The notes below the pieces were generated by a model. It searched no databases, was not told where the DNA came from, and saw nothing but the letters and a program-made list of their open reading frames with translations. This document shows, one piece after another, positions 45,030-54,289 of a stretch of 64,000 nucleotides of DNA (its first letter is position 1; each line of letters opens with the position of its first letter). This DNA is from Vibrio japonicus (GTDB lineage: Bacteria > Pseudomonadota > Gammaproteobacteria > Enterobacterales > Vibrionaceae): NCBI RefSeq assembly GCF_024582835.1, contig NZ_CP102096.1, forward strand, positions 806,001-870,000. The letters run 5' to 3'. A program made the position numbers and the translations under genes.

Positions 45030-46031
45030 ATGAGCATTCAACTTTCAAACGTTATCCTTCACCAACTGCAAAAAAACGATTCAGATGAACTGATTGTGAA
45101 CTTCAGAAGCGAGTCTTTGGCTAACGATGGTTCTACCGAAAATCTTGTTGCTGAGCTGCACCGCGTGTTCAACTCAAAAGCGGGTAAAGGGTTCGGCTCA
45201 TTTAAGTCGGACAGCGAATTCCAGCATTGGTTGCAAGATTTACGTAAAGGTGAGAAAAGCTTCTACGATTTTTCTCAAAGCAGCGCCAACCGCCTGAAAG
45301 AAGAATTGTCTAAATATCCTTTTGCCGATGAAGGTATCTTGGTGTTTGCTGAATACCAATCTTTAGCGACGAACTATCTTTTTGTGGCAATCATTCCTTC
45401 AAACCAAAGCCTGAAAGTGACAGAAGGTTTAGATATTAGTGCGACGGATTATCTTGATATTAGCAAGATGGATATCGCCGCAAGGATTGATCTAACAAGC
45501 TACGAAACAGACAAAGAGTCCAATCGTTACCTTGCTTACATTAAAGGGCGAGTGGGCCGCAAAGTGGCAGACTTTTTCCTGGACTTTTTGCAAGCAGAAG
45601 TAGGCTTAGACACCAAGCAACAAAACCAAGTGCTGATGCAAGCGGTTGAAGATTTCTGTGCGGATTCCAAATTAGAAAAAGATGAAGTGCTCAGTTACAA
45701 AAAGCAGGTAGCAGATTATTGCAGTGAGCAGATTAAATCTGGTGACGAAGTATATGTGAAAGAGCTATCTGGTGAGCTTCCTTCATCTCAAGATGGAACC
45801 AGCTTCCTCGATTACACGCAAGAGCAAGGTTATGAGCTTGAAGAAAGCTTCCCTGGAGACAGAACTGCAGTACGTAAACTGACTAAATATGTTGGTGCTG
45901 GTGGCGGGGTAAGTATTAACTTCGACAGCATGCTACTTGGCGAGCGTATTTTCTATGACCCAGAAACAGATACATTGACCATTAAAGGCACGCCGCCAAA
46001 CTTGCGAGATCAACTGACTCGTAATCGATAG
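45030..46031 (+). CDS. yejK: Nucleoid-associated protein YejK (NdpA)
   Basis: A 333-residue nucleoid-associated protein. In E. coli YejK binds DNA broadly and interacts with topoisomerase IV. The family start SIQLSNVILHQLQKNDSDEL, the central RYLAYIKGRVGRKVADFFLD and the C-terminal GVSINFDSMLLGERIFYD are all recognisable. It is divergent from yejLM and followed by a bidirectional terminator. No strong ribosome site was seen. Confidence 0.94.
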   Translation: MSIQLSNVILHQLQKNDSDELIVNFRSESLANDGSTENLVAELHRVFNSKAGKGFGSFKSDSEFQHWLQDLRKGEKSFYDFSQSSANRLKEELSKYPFADEGILVFAEYQSLATNYLFVAIIPSNQSLKVTEGLDISATDYLDISKMDIAARIDLTSYETDKESNRYLAYIKGRVGRKVADFFLDFLQAEVGLDTKQQNQVLMQAVEDFCADSKLEKDEVLSYKKQVADYCSEQIKSGDEVYVKELSGELPSSQDGTSFLDYTQEQGYELEESFPGDRTAVRKLTKYVGAGGGVSINFDSMLLGERIFYDPETDTLTIKGTPPNLRDQLTRNR

Positions 46032-46109
46032 TAAAGAATAAAAAGGGCGGATTGCTTCGGTTTAGCATTCTGCTCCTTTTATACTGGTTAGTTTGATTAT
46101 CTCAGATAC

Positions 46110-46139
46110 AAAAAGAGCGCTAATTTAGCGCTCTTTTTG
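46110..46139. terminator. Bidirectional terminator between yejK and nhaC
   Basis: AAAGAGCGCTAA-ttTAGCGCTCTTT type hairpin with flanking A- and T-tracts. Confidence 0.87.
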
Positions 46140-46169
46140 TAGATAGGGATTTGTAGCTATAGAGTTGAA

Positions 46170-47603
46170 TTAAGCGACTTGCTTAGTCAGCTCGGTTTGT
46201 TCTTCTACGCTTGCACTAGCGGTTGGTTCACATTTATCGACAAACCATCCCATGTATGAGGTGATAATCGTAACAATGATACAAACAAAGCTTAGCCACA
46301 TGAATGGCGCGTAAGAAAGCGTTGCGACACCAAGAATGCTCGCCATATAAATGCCGTTGTCACTCCACGGCACCATGCCCGATGTCAATGTGCCACCAAA
46401 CTCTGCATTTCGAGATAGGTTTTTACGCTTATAGCCCAAGCGGTCGTAGTTTTTCGCACAAATCTTTGGTGTAAGGATAAGCGAAACGTACATCGCCGAA
46501 CCAAATACGTTACCTAAGAATGCTGTTCCAATCGTGCTGGTTGCCAGAGATCCTGAGCTTTGAACGCGACGCTCAAATAATTTAGCAACAGTTTCAAGTA
46601 CGCCGACTTTATCCAGTAATCCACCAAAACCCAAACCAAAGACGATCACGGCGACAGAACCCAGCATTGACGACATACCACCACGGTTCAAGATTGAGTC
46701 GATAAAGGCGACACCTGATTCGATTTGGTATGGAGCCCACGCGGTATTGAATGCTTGTAAGAAATCTACGTCTTGGATCATAACTGCCCAAATAATACCA
46801 AGTAGAGAGCCAAAGCTGATCACCGGGAATGACGGCATGCGCATCGCTAATAGACCAAGAACGATGATGACAGGAACAAATGAGTATGGGGTGATGTAAA
46901 ACTGTTGCTCCATCGCGTTAATCACCGACTGCACCTGGGACATGTCTACATTGCCAGCATAGTGAAAACCAAATGCAGTGAACATGATGCCTGTAATGAT
47001 GTAGCTGATCAGTGCGATCGGTAACATACCCTTAATGTGTTCCATTACTTCTACGTTTGACATCGATGAAGCCAAAATAACAGAGTCGGACAACGGGGAC
47101 ATTTTGTCACCAAAGTAGCAACCAGACAGTACTGCACCTGCTGTAATAGGCGCGGGAACGCCCAAACCTTGACCGATGCCCATCATTGCAATACCTGCTG
47201 TACCTGCCGCACCCCAAGAAGTACCAGTAGCCAACGCCGTTAAAGAACAAATGATCATGGTGGCTAAAAGGAAAATAGAAGGATGGATAGCATTTAAGCC
47301 GTAGTAGATGATCGTTGGTACGATACCACCAGAGATCCAAGTACCCACTAATGCGCCGACGGCGAGCAAGATAAGTACTGCGCCAAGGCCGTTTGAAATG
47401 CCTTTAAGCGCTGCTTTTTCTAAGTCTTTATATTGGTGGCCTAAGCGAACACCGAGTACCATAATGATGAACCAGCCGATGTAAAGTGCGAGCTGGATTG
47501 GAAGATCTAATTTTGCTGTGAATGAAAATGCCATCAGCAAGAATAGGCCAAGGGCAACAATAACCTGCATCAAGCTTGGTAGACGAGTGGTAAGTTGCGT
47601 CAT
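46170..47603 (-). CDS. nhaC: NhaC family Na+/H+ antiporter
   Basis: A 477-residue membrane protein with about eleven transmembrane helices, of the NhaC family. Typical motifs are ATGTSWGAAGTAGIAMMGIG near residue 130, GDKMSPLSDSVILASSMSNV, with the conserved Asp residues, and GTLTSGMVPWSDNGIYM. I chose the ATG at 47603 (MTQLTTRLPSLMQ) with AAGAGG upstream; an earlier in-frame start lacks a site. It is divergent from asd, the aspartate-semialdehyde dehydrogenase gene. NhaC members include amino-acid and dicarboxylate transporters, so a role near the aspartate pathway is possible but unproven. Confidence 0.88.
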   Translation of the reverse strand: MTQLTTRLPSLMQVIVALGLFLLMAFSFTAKLDLPIQLALYIGWFIIMVLGVRLGHQYKDLEKAALKGISNGLGAVLILLAVGALVGTWISGGIVPTIIYYGLNAIHPSIFLLATMIICSLTALATGTSWGAAGTAGIAMMGIGQGLGVPAPITAGAVLSGCYFGDKMSPLSDSVILASSMSNVEVMEHIKGMLPIALISYIITGIMFTAFGFHYAGNVDMSQVQSVINAMEQQFYITPYSFVPVIIVLGLLAMRMPSFPVISFGSLLGIIWAVMIQDVDFLQAFNTAWAPYQIESGVAFIDSILNRGGMSSMLGSVAVIVFGLGFGGLLDKVGVLETVAKLFERRVQSSGSLATSTIGTAFLGNVFGSAMYVSLILTPKICAKNYDRLGYKRKNLSRNAEFGGTLTSGMVPWSDNGIYMASILGVATLSYAPFMWLSFVCIIVTIITSYMGWFVDKCEPTASASVEEQTELTKQVA

Positions 47604-48038
47604 ACAGAGCCTCTTATAAGAATTATGAACCAATAGCTGCCATGAATGAGAGCCATCGAAGTGTTAACGCCTTTAAGGAAGGGGGGAACCTTACATGACT
47701 TAGATTAATATTTCGAGTTTATGTGCTATTTGTGCGTTTTTGATCTGTTTTGTCGTATTGTTTTAGTTAAAAGTTTTATTTTTAGTTAAATTTAATGGGT
47801 GGGAGTGTTCTGTAATGTAAACAAAGTGTGCTGCATAAATTAGTATTTTGTTTGATGTTTTCTTGGCTTTGTTCTTAAAGGCAGAGGTTGGTTAAATTGT
47901 GCACAAAATCAGTGGTTAACTAATCATGCGATGAATAAAGTCAAAAGTTCGTATTTTTTTGTAAATATCTCTTGAGATTTTGTCCCGAAAATTGAAATAT
48001 GGATTACTTCGTTTTTTTAAGATTTACATGGAGAGTTG
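47604..48038. other. 435-base divergent intergenic region nhaC-asd
   Basis: A/T-rich region between two divergent genes. I looked for a lysine riboswitch, ArgR, TyrR and MetJ sites and found none that hold up. Only the ribosome sites next to each gene are clear. Confidence 0.5.
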
Positions 48039-49154
48039 ATGATGAGAGTAGGTTTAGTTGGCTGGCGCGGCATGGTTGGTTCTGTGCTGATGCAACGTAT
48101 GGTAGAAGAGCGAGATTTCGATGTTATTGAGCCAGTCTTTTACAGTACTTCGCAAATAGGCATTCCTGCGCCAAATTTTGGTAAAGACGCCGGAAATCTA
48201 CAAGATGCATACGACATCGACAGCTTAAAGCAGCTAGACGCTGTGATCACCTGTCAAGGTGGTAGCTACACTGAAAAAGTTTACCCTGAACTTCGTAAAG
48301 CCGGTTGGAAAGGCTATTGGATTGATGCCGCTTCAACACTGCGTATGGCTGAAAATTCAATTATTACACTCGATCCAGTTAACTTGGCGCAAATCCAGCA
48401 AGGCATCCACAGCGGAACTAACACGTTTGTGGGTGGTAACTGTACCGTGAGCTTGATGCTAATGGGTCTTGGTGGACTGTTTGAAAAAGGCCTTGTTGAA
48501 TGGGCAAGTGCGATGACGTACCAAGCTGCATCAGGTGCGGGTGCGCAGAACATGCGAGAGCTTATTTCGCAAATGGGCGTCATTAACGACTCGGTAAGTT
48601 CAGAACTCGCAAATCCAGCGAGCTCAATTCTGGATATCGACAAAAAAGTTGCTGACACAATGCGTAGCTCTTCATTCCCGACTGACAAATTTGGCGTGCC
48701 ACTAGCAGGCTCTCTGATCCCTTGGATTGATGTGAAGCGTGACAACGGTCAGAGTAAGGAAGAGTGGAAAGCAGCCGTTGAAGCAAACAAGATTTTAGGT
48801 ACTTCTGGTGCGCCAGTGCCAATCGATGGGACATGTGTACGAATTGGTGCGATGCGTTGTCACTCACAAGCACTGACCATTAAGCTTAAGCAGAATGTGC
48901 CTATGGATGAAATTGAAGAAATCATTGCCACTCACAATGATTGGGTGAAAGTGATTCCAAACGATCGTGACATCACAGCGCAAGAACTCACGCCAGCGAA
49001 AGTGACAGGTACTATGTCAGTGCCAGTTGGTCGTTTACGCAAAATGGCGATGGGTGATGATTTCCTAAACGCTTTCACTGTAGGTGACCAGCTGCTTTGG
49101 GGTGCTGCAGAACCGTTACGCCGTACACTGCGTATTATTCTGGCAGAAAAATAG
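48039..49154 (+). CDS. asd: Aspartate-semialdehyde dehydrogenase
   Basis: Reduces aspartyl phosphate to aspartate semialdehyde, the branch point to lysine, threonine and methionine. The protein has 371 residues from this start. [20 protein letters not shown] is the NADP-binding N-terminus, and the catalytic Cys135 lies in [11 protein letters not shown], the same number as in E. coli with the start chosen here. [14 protein letters not shown] and RVGALRCHSQ-type motifs follow. GGAGAG lies 5 bases upstream of the ATG at 48039. This is the long enterobacterial-type enzyme; vibrios commonly carry a second, shorter Asd elsewhere. A terminator follows. Confidence 0.96.
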   Translation: MMRVGLVGWRGMVGSVLMQRMVEERDFDVIEPVFYSTSQIGIPAPNFGKDAGNLQDAYDIDSLKQLDAVITCQGGSYTEKVYPELRKAGWKGYWIDAASTLRMAENSIITLDPVNLAQIQQGIHSGTNTFVGGNCTVSLMLMGLGGLFEKGLVEWASAMTYQAASGAGAQNMRELISQMGVINDSVSSELANPASSILDIDKKVADTMRSSSFPTDKFGVPLAGSLIPWIDVKRDNGQSKEEWKAAVEANKILGTSGAPVPIDGTCVRIGAMRCHSQALTIKLKQNVPMDEIEEIIATHNDWVKVIPNDRDITAQELTPAKVTGTMSVPVGRLRKMAMGDDFLNAFTVGDQLLWGAAEPLRRTLRIILAEK

Positions 49155-49172
49155 ACCTATAAACCTTTCCCA

Positions 49173-49203
49173 AAAAGCGCCAAAACTGGCGCTTTTTTTA
49201 TAA
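49173..49203. terminator. Bidirectional terminator after asd
   Basis: AAAAGCGCCA-aaac-TGGCGCTTTT followed by T residues, between convergent asd and the ion channel gene. Confidence 0.85.
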
Positions 49204-49217
49204 AAAAATTCAAATGA

Positions 49218-50075
49218 TTATGCCTCTCCGGGGACGACACGTTTTTCAGGATCGGCCAGTTGGCTACCGCAATGCTTACAATACATGGCATCTGAGTCAT
49301 GACCGTTTTGAGAACAGTTTGGACACTTAACCAGAACTTTGTGTGATTGCATCTCCTGATGTAGCTCAGCAGCAAAAATACCTGTTGGAACGGCTAAGAT
49401 CGAGTAACCCATCAGCATAGTAAGCGAGGCTATTGCTTTACCTAAGCCAGTTTGCGGGGCGAGATCGCCATAACCCACAGTCGTAATTGTCACTATGGCC
49501 CAATAAATACTGATAGGGATGCTGGTAAATCCGTTCTCTGGGCCTTCTATTACAAAGATCAAGGAACCAAAGATGGTGACCATGATGGCTACAGATGTAA
49601 AAAAAATAAAAATCTTTCTTTTCGCCATTAAAAGAGAACGCAACAAAATATTGGACTCTTGTAGATAGCGGACCAACTTTAGAATCCGGAAGATCCGCAT
49701 TACTCGGATGGCTCGAATGACACCCATAAAAGAAGCAGAAGGGAAGAACAGGACTAAGTAGGTCGGTAAGATCGCAAGTAAGTCGACAATGCCGTAGAAG
49801 CTCTTCGCATAGGCAATCGGCTTGGGTGAGCAATAAAGCCTAAGTATGTACTCAATAGTGAACAAGCCAGTAAATGTGTACTCCAGAAACTTAAGCTCTT
49901 TAGACCATTGCGCACTGACAGAAGGGATGGAATCCAGTACCAAAACGAGGAGAGAGCAGATGATTGCAATGATAAGGGTGATATCAAAGGCTTTTCCCGC
50001 CCGGGTATGAGTACCGAAAATAGTGACGTAGAGAGTATTTTTAAGAGAGTTTTCAGACATAAAAAAGCGATCCAT
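49218..50075 (-). CDS. Voltage-gated potassium channel family protein with zinc-ribbon tail
   Basis: A 285-residue, six-helix ion channel subunit. The voltage sensor S4 is GVIRAIRVMRIFRILKLVRY with regularly spaced arginines, and the pore carries the K+ selectivity filter TITTVGYGDL. Unusually, the cytoplasmic tail ends in a zinc-ribbon-like CPNC-x9-10-YCKHCG motif (residues about 250-272) instead of an RCK domain. The start is uncertain: the ATG at 50075 has GGAG 10 bases upstream but lies inside a terminator-like hairpin; the next in-frame ATG (50060, MSENSLKNTLYV) directly follows its T-tract. It follows ychE by 35 bases on the same strand. Confidence 0.88.
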   Translation of the reverse strand: MDRFFMSENSLKNTLYVTIFGTHTRAGKAFDITLIIAIICSLLVLVLDSIPSVSAQWSKELKFLEYTFTGLFTIEYILRLYCSPKPIAYAKSFYGIVDLLAILPTYLVLFFPSASFMGVIRAIRVMRIFRILKLVRYLQESNILLRSLLMAKRKIFIFFTSVAIMVTIFGSLIFVIEGPENGFTSIPISIYWAIVTITTVGYGDLAPQTGLGKAIASLTMLMGYSILAVPTGIFAAELHQEMQSHKVLVKCPNCSQNGHDSDAMYCKHCGSQLADPEKRVVPGEA

Positions 50076-50087
50076 ACTTGAATCGCT
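50061..50087 (-). terminator. Terminator-like hairpin between ychE and the channel gene
   Basis: On the minus strand AGCGAT-tcaagtatgg-ATCGCT is followed by TTTTTT, and the next three bases are an in-frame ATG. It would limit read-through from ychE into the channel gene. Confidence 0.55.
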
Positions 50088-50110
50088 CCATCATACAACC
50101 TTAAATAAAA

Positions 50111-50749
50111 TCAGGCTAATCCTGGAAAAAGATTCCGTACGCCATTGGCAATAAATTCAATGCCAAGTGCGCCAAGAATGAGTCCCATAATACGTGTGAT
50201 TACGTTGATTCCAGTTTGCCCTAAAAAGCGGACAATCAGCGGGGCTGAACGAAACAGTAGCCAGGAACAAAGACAAAATAACCCGACAGTTATTGCGATG
50301 CCCACGGTTTCGAGAACACTTGGGTAGCGCGCACCGTAAACGATAGTCGAGCTAATGGCACCAGGGCCCGCCATCAAGGGCATAGCAAGTGGCACAACAC
50401 CTATCTGCTCTCGGCTGACGTATTCAGACTTTTCTTGTTTGTTCTGCTTATCCTCACCTAATTTACCACTCATCATTGAAAACGCGATACTCAATAAAAG
50501 TAGTCCACCAGCAACGCGGAACGAGTCCAGCGAAATGCTGAACATATCCAGAAGAAGCTGACCAGCAAGTAGTGACACGATAAGAATGATAGCGACCGCC
50601 ACATTGGCTGTCGTCGCTGTTTTATGTTTCTCTTCCAGCGTCATATGGCCAGTTAGCGAGACAAAAACAGGCATGATGCCTACAGGGTTTACAGCGGCGA
50701 CTAAGCCGAGAAAAAACTGTAAGAAGACGGCGACTTCTAAAGTTTGCAT
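50111..50749 (-). CDS. ychE: MarC family membrane protein (YchE)
   Basis: A 212-residue inner membrane protein with six transmembrane helices, of the MarC/SnatA family (NAAT). FLGLVAAVNPVGIMPVFVSL is the family start and PLAMPLMAGPGAISSTIV the second repeat. Some members transport small neutral amino acids; most are uncharacterised. The gene is divergent from adhE, the same neighbourhood as E. coli ychE-adhE. GTG/ATG start choice is not in doubt, the ATG at 50749 begins the first helix, though the ribosome site is weak. Confidence 0.9.
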   Translation of the reverse strand: MQTLEVAVFLQFFLGLVAAVNPVGIMPVFVSLTGHMTLEEKHKTATTANVAVAIILIVSLLAGQLLLDMFSISLDSFRVAGGLLLLSIAFSMMSGKLGEDKQNKQEKSEYVSREQIGVVPLAMPLMAGPGAISSTIVYGARYPSVLETVGIAITVGLFCLCSWLLFRSAPLIVRFLGQTGINVITRIMGLILGALGIEFIANGVRNLFPGLA

Positions 50750-51375
50750 GTAAGTGTATACCCACCGAGTTAAAGGGAAAGTCAGATATAGGCGAAATAT
50801 AGTCTAAAATTCTGTGACCAACGAATGAAAAAAACTAACGTGTAAGCTACCTCATTGCTGAGAAAAACTAATTTTTTAAAGGAACGTAAACGAATTTGAG
50901 ACAGTTTGTTAGGCATACTACAGAGGTGCTTGTAACCAGATTTACATAAACGATAATAATTCTACATTTTTGATAAAACTTGATTCGGTTATGGCGAAAA
51001 TTATCCACCCAGATATACTACCAGTGGCACATAAATTCTGGATTACATGTAAGTTGTCGCTCAAAAAATGAAAAATTTTTACAGAATTTTGTTCATTTCA
51101 AGCTTTATGAGCTTAGTTGTTGCTAAATTGAGCATTTTTGATTGTGATGTAAATCTTTGTTTTTCATGTATTTTTGATGTGTTGTGAGATGAGGTTAACA
51201 CTTATTGTGTATTTAGCTTTTATGAACTGATCTGAGTCAATTTTTTTCATATCCTGAAATAATATAATCAGCTCTGAAAGCAATTTACTAAGATGTACTG
51301 CCTAGCTGGATGAAAATTACAAAGCAGTGTCCTTAATAAAAAGTTTTTAATATTTATTAATTTAGGAGAATCCCT
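50750..51375. other. 626-base regulatory region upstream of adhE
   Basis: A long A/T-rich region between divergent ychE and adhE. A TATAAT (about 51262) and weak FNR/CRP-like half-sites (TTGATTGTGATGTAA near 51140) are visible, and a TTATCCACC DnaA-like nonamer lies near 51003, but none is convincing. The adhE ribosome site is AGGAG at 51364-51368. The size suits a heavily regulated, anaerobically induced gene. A 39-codon frame at about 51068 lacks a ribosome site. Confidence 0.4.
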
Positions 51376-54078
51376 ATGCCTGTTACTAATATGGCTGAAC
51401 TAGATGCAATGGTTGCTCGCGTTAAGAAAGCGCAAGAAGAGTTCGCTACTTACTCTCAAGAGCAAGTAGACAAGATCTTTCGTGCCGCATCTCTTGCAGC
51501 TAACCATGCGCGTATTCCGCTAGCTCAACAAGCGGTTGCAGAATCTGGTATGGGTATTGTTGAAGATAAAGTGATCAAAAACCACTTTGCTTCAGAGTTT
51601 ATCTACAACAAATACAAAGACGAAAAAACGTGTGGCATCCTAGAAGAGGATGACAACCTAGGTACTATGACTATCGCTGAACCAGTAGGTATCATCTGCG
51701 GTATCGTACCAACAACTAACCCAACTTCTACTGCGATCTTCAAATCTCTAATCTCTTTGAAGACTCGTAACGGTATTATCTTCTCGCCACACCCACGTGC
51801 GAAAAACTCGACTAACGATGCAGCGAAACTTGTTCTAGATGCAGCGGTAGCAGCAGGTGCACCAAAAGACATCATCGGTTGGATTGACCAGCCTTCTGTT
51901 GAGCTATCAAACGCTCTAATGAAACACGATGACATTGCGCTTATCCTTGCAACTGGTGGTCCTGGCATGGTTAAAGCTGCATACTCTTCTGGTAAGCCAG
52001 CAATCGGTGTAGGCGCAGGTAACGTTCCTGTTGTTATCGACGAAACTGCAGACATCAAACGTGCTGTTGCTTCTATTCTAATGTCTAAGACTTTCGATAA
52101 TGGCGTGGTGTGTGCTTCTGAGCAGGCTGCGATCGTTGTTGACGAAGTATACGACGAAGTGAAAGAGCGTTTCGCAACACACAAAGCGCACGTTCTGTCT
52201 AAAGCTGATGCAGAAAAAGTACGTAAAGTACTACTTATCGACGGCGCACTGAACGCGAACATTGTTGGTCAACCAGCAGCGGCTATCGCAGAAATGGCGG
52301 GTGTTAAAGTGCCTGCAGATACGAAAGTACTGGTTGGTGAAGGTCTGGGTAAAGTGTCATACGACGACGCATTCGCTCATGAGAAACTGTCTCCAACTCT
52401 AGGCCTGTTCCGTGCAGACAACTTCGAAGATGCAGTTGCTCAAGCGGTGACTATGGTTGAGATTGGCGGTATCGGTCACACATCTGGCCTATACACGAAT
52501 CAAGACGTAAACGCAGACCGCATCCGTTACTTCGGTGATAAGATGAAGACGGCTCGTATCCTAATCAACATCCCGACTACTCACGGTGGTATCGGTGACT
52601 TGTACAACTTCAACGTTGCACCTTCTCTAACGCTAGGTTGTGGTTCATGGGGTGGTAACTCTATCTCTGAGAACGTAGGCCCTAAACACCTAATCAACAA
52701 GAAAACCGTAGCGAAGCGAGCTGAAAACATGTTGTGGCACAAACTACCTAAGTCTATCTACTTCCGTCGTGGTAGCCTTCCAATCGCACTAAGCGACCTA
52801 GAAGGTAAGAAACGCGCATTCCTAGTTACTGACCGTTTCCTATTCAACAACGGCTACGCAGATGATGTTGTACAGCTATTGAAAGCGCAAGGCATGGAAG
52901 TTCAAACATTCTTTGATGTTGAAGCGGACCCAACGCTATCTGTTGTTGAGAAAGGCGCGGCTGCGATGAACAGCTTCCAGCCAGACGTAATCCTAGCGCT
53001 AGGTGGTGGTTCACCAATGGATGCAGCTAAGATCATGTGGGTAATGTACGAGCACCCAGAAACGCACTTCGAAGAACTGGCAATGCGCTTTATGGACATC
53101 CGTAAACGTATCTACAAGTTCCCTAAAATGGGTAAAAAAGCGGAGCTTGTATGTATCACTACCACTTCAGGTACAGGTTCAGAAGTGACGCCATTCGCGG
53201 TGGTTACAGACGACAAGACGGGTGCTAAATACCCACTAGCTGATTACGAGATTACGCCAAACATGGCTATCGTTGATGCGAACCTAGTAATGAACATGCC
53301 TAAGTCGCTAACAGCGTTCGGTGGTTACGATGCAGTGACTCACGCTCTAGAAGCTTACGTATCTGTTCTTGCGAACGAATACTCTGACGGTCAGGCTCTA
53401 CAAGCGCTTAAGATGCTCAAAGAATACCTACCATCAAGCTACGCGAATGGCGCAAGCGACCCAATTGCTCGTGAAAAAGTACACAACGCGGCTACTATCG
53501 CTGGTATTGCATTTGCGAACGCATTCTTAGGTGTTTGTCACTCAATGGCTCACAAGATTGGTGCTGAGTTCCACTTGCCACACGGCCTTGCGAACGCTCT
53601 ATTAATCTCAAACGTTGTACGTTACAACGCGAACGACAACCCAACTAAACAAACTGCGTTCTCTCAATACGACCGCCCACAAGCACGTCGTCGTTACGCT
53701 GAAGTTGCTGACCACCTAGGCCTAAGCCAAGGAGGTGACCGCACTGCTCAGAAGATTGAACGTCTACTAGCATGGTTGGATGAGCTAAAAGTAAACCTAG
53801 ATATCCCAATGTCTATCCAAGCGGCAGGTGTTGCTGAGTCTGACTTCATCGCGAAACTGGACGAGCTAGCAGTAGAAGCGTTCGATGACCAATGTACTGG
53901 TGCGAACCCTCGCTACCCTCTAATCAGTGAGTTGAAAGACGTTCTGACTGCTTCTTACTACGGTAAAGCATTCGTTGAAGGTGAAACTTTCGAAGGCACA
54001 ACAGTAATTAAGAAGAAAGCAGACCAAGAAGCAGCGAAATCTGCACCTAAAGCTAAAAAAGAAAAAGCGGGCGCATAA
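51376..54078 (+). CDS. adhE: Bifunctional acetaldehyde-CoA / alcohol dehydrogenase
   Basis: Converts acetyl-CoA to ethanol in two NADH-dependent steps during fermentation and forms spirosome filaments. The 900-residue protein has an N-terminal aldehyde dehydrogenase domain (to about 440) with Cys246 in NGVVCASEQAA, and a C-terminal iron-dependent alcohol dehydrogenase domain with GGGSPMDAAKIMW, TTSGTGSEVTPFAV and metal-binding histidines in CHSMAHKIGAEFHLPHGLAN. Codon usage is strongly biased to the preferred codons, as expected for a highly expressed gene. It ends in a Lys/Ala-rich tail. A terminator follows. Confidence 0.98.
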   Translation: MPVTNMAELDAMVARVKKAQEEFATYSQEQVDKIFRAASLAANHARIPLAQQAVAESGMGIVEDKVIKNHFASEFIYNKYKDEKTCGILEEDDNLGTMTIAEPVGIICGIVPTTNPTSTAIFKSLISLKTRNGIIFSPHPRAKNSTNDAAKLVLDAAVAAGAPKDIIGWIDQPSVELSNALMKHDDIALILATGGPGMVKAAYSSGKPAIGVGAGNVPVVIDETADIKRAVASILMSKTFDNGVVCASEQAAIVVDEVYDEVKERFATHKAHVLSKADAEKVRKVLLIDGALNANIVGQPAAAIAEMAGVKVPADTKVLVGEGLGKVSYDDAFAHEKLSPTLGLFRADNFEDAVAQAVTMVEIGGIGHTSGLYTNQDVNADRIRYFGDKMKTARILINIPTTHGGIGDLYNFNVAPSLTLGCGSWGGNSISENVGPKHLINKKTVAKRAENMLWHKLPKSIYFRRGSLPIALSDLEGKKRAFLVTDRFLFNNGYADDVVQLLKAQGMEVQTFFDVEADPTLSVVEKGAAAMNSFQPDVILALGGGSPMDAAKIMWVMYEHPETHFEELAMRFMDIRKRIYKFPKMGKKAELVCITTTSGTGSEVTPFAVVTDDKTGAKYPLADYEITPNMAIVDANLVMNMPKSLTAFGGYDAVTHALEAYVSVLANEYSDGQALQALKMLKEYLPSSYANGASDPIAREKVHNAATIAGIAFANAFLGVCHSMAHKIGAEFHLPHGLANALLISNVVRYNANDNPTKQTAFSQYDRPQARRRYAEVADHLGLSQGGDRTAQKIERLLAWLDELKVNLDIPMSIQAAGVAESDFIAKLDELAVEAFDDQCTGANPRYPLISELKDVLTASYYGKAFVEGETFEGTTVIKKKADQEAAKSAPKAKKEKAGA

Positions 54079-54140
54079 GTAAGGCGTAAGTTTTGAGATA
54101 GGTTTTCGCTAGCACGAAACCTACGAATCGGGAAAAGACC

Positions 54141-54173
54141 AAAGCCCTAGTCGCAAGACTGGGGCTTTTTATA
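54141..54173 (+). terminator. Terminator of adhE
   Basis: AAAGCCCTAGTC-gcaa-GACTGGGGCTTTTT, a 10-bp-plus stem with a T-tract. Confidence 0.9.
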
Positions 54174-54289
54174 TCCATCAGACGCACGATCCATACCGAT
54201 TACAGTCTGTTTTATTGCCGTTATTCTCAAGCCAGATGAATAGCTGACATCTACACTTTACCTCACCCTATCCGAAAAGAGAGGTAGCT

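Noticed and set aside
47602..47658. An 18-codon frame (MALIHGSYWFIILIRGSV) whose stop overlaps the nhaC start
   Set aside because: It could act as a leader peptide, but there is no ribosome site and no attenuator hairpin, so chance is the simpler explanation.
47604..48038. Lysine riboswitch upstream of nhaC or asd
   Set aside because: Lysine-responsive elements are known near some lysine-family transporters, but neither strand shows the conserved GAGGTAGAGG-type core or a terminator-based switch.
48314..48873. Antisense frames inside asd
   Set aside because: They are low-complexity shadows of a well-conserved enzyme and lack starts with ribosome sites.
51001..51012. DnaA-like TTATCCACC upstream of adhE
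   Set aside because: A single 8/9 match in a 600-base A/T-rich gap is expected often; unlike uvrB there is no inverted partner.
51068..51187. A 39-codon frame (MKNFYRILFISS...) upstream of adhE
   Set aside because: It has no ribosome site and lies in A/T-rich sequence where such frames occur by chance.
51603..52262. A 219-codon frame antisense to adhE
   Set aside because: It mirrors the strong codon bias of adhE on the opposite strand; it has no ribosome site and reads as Ser/Ala-rich nonsense.
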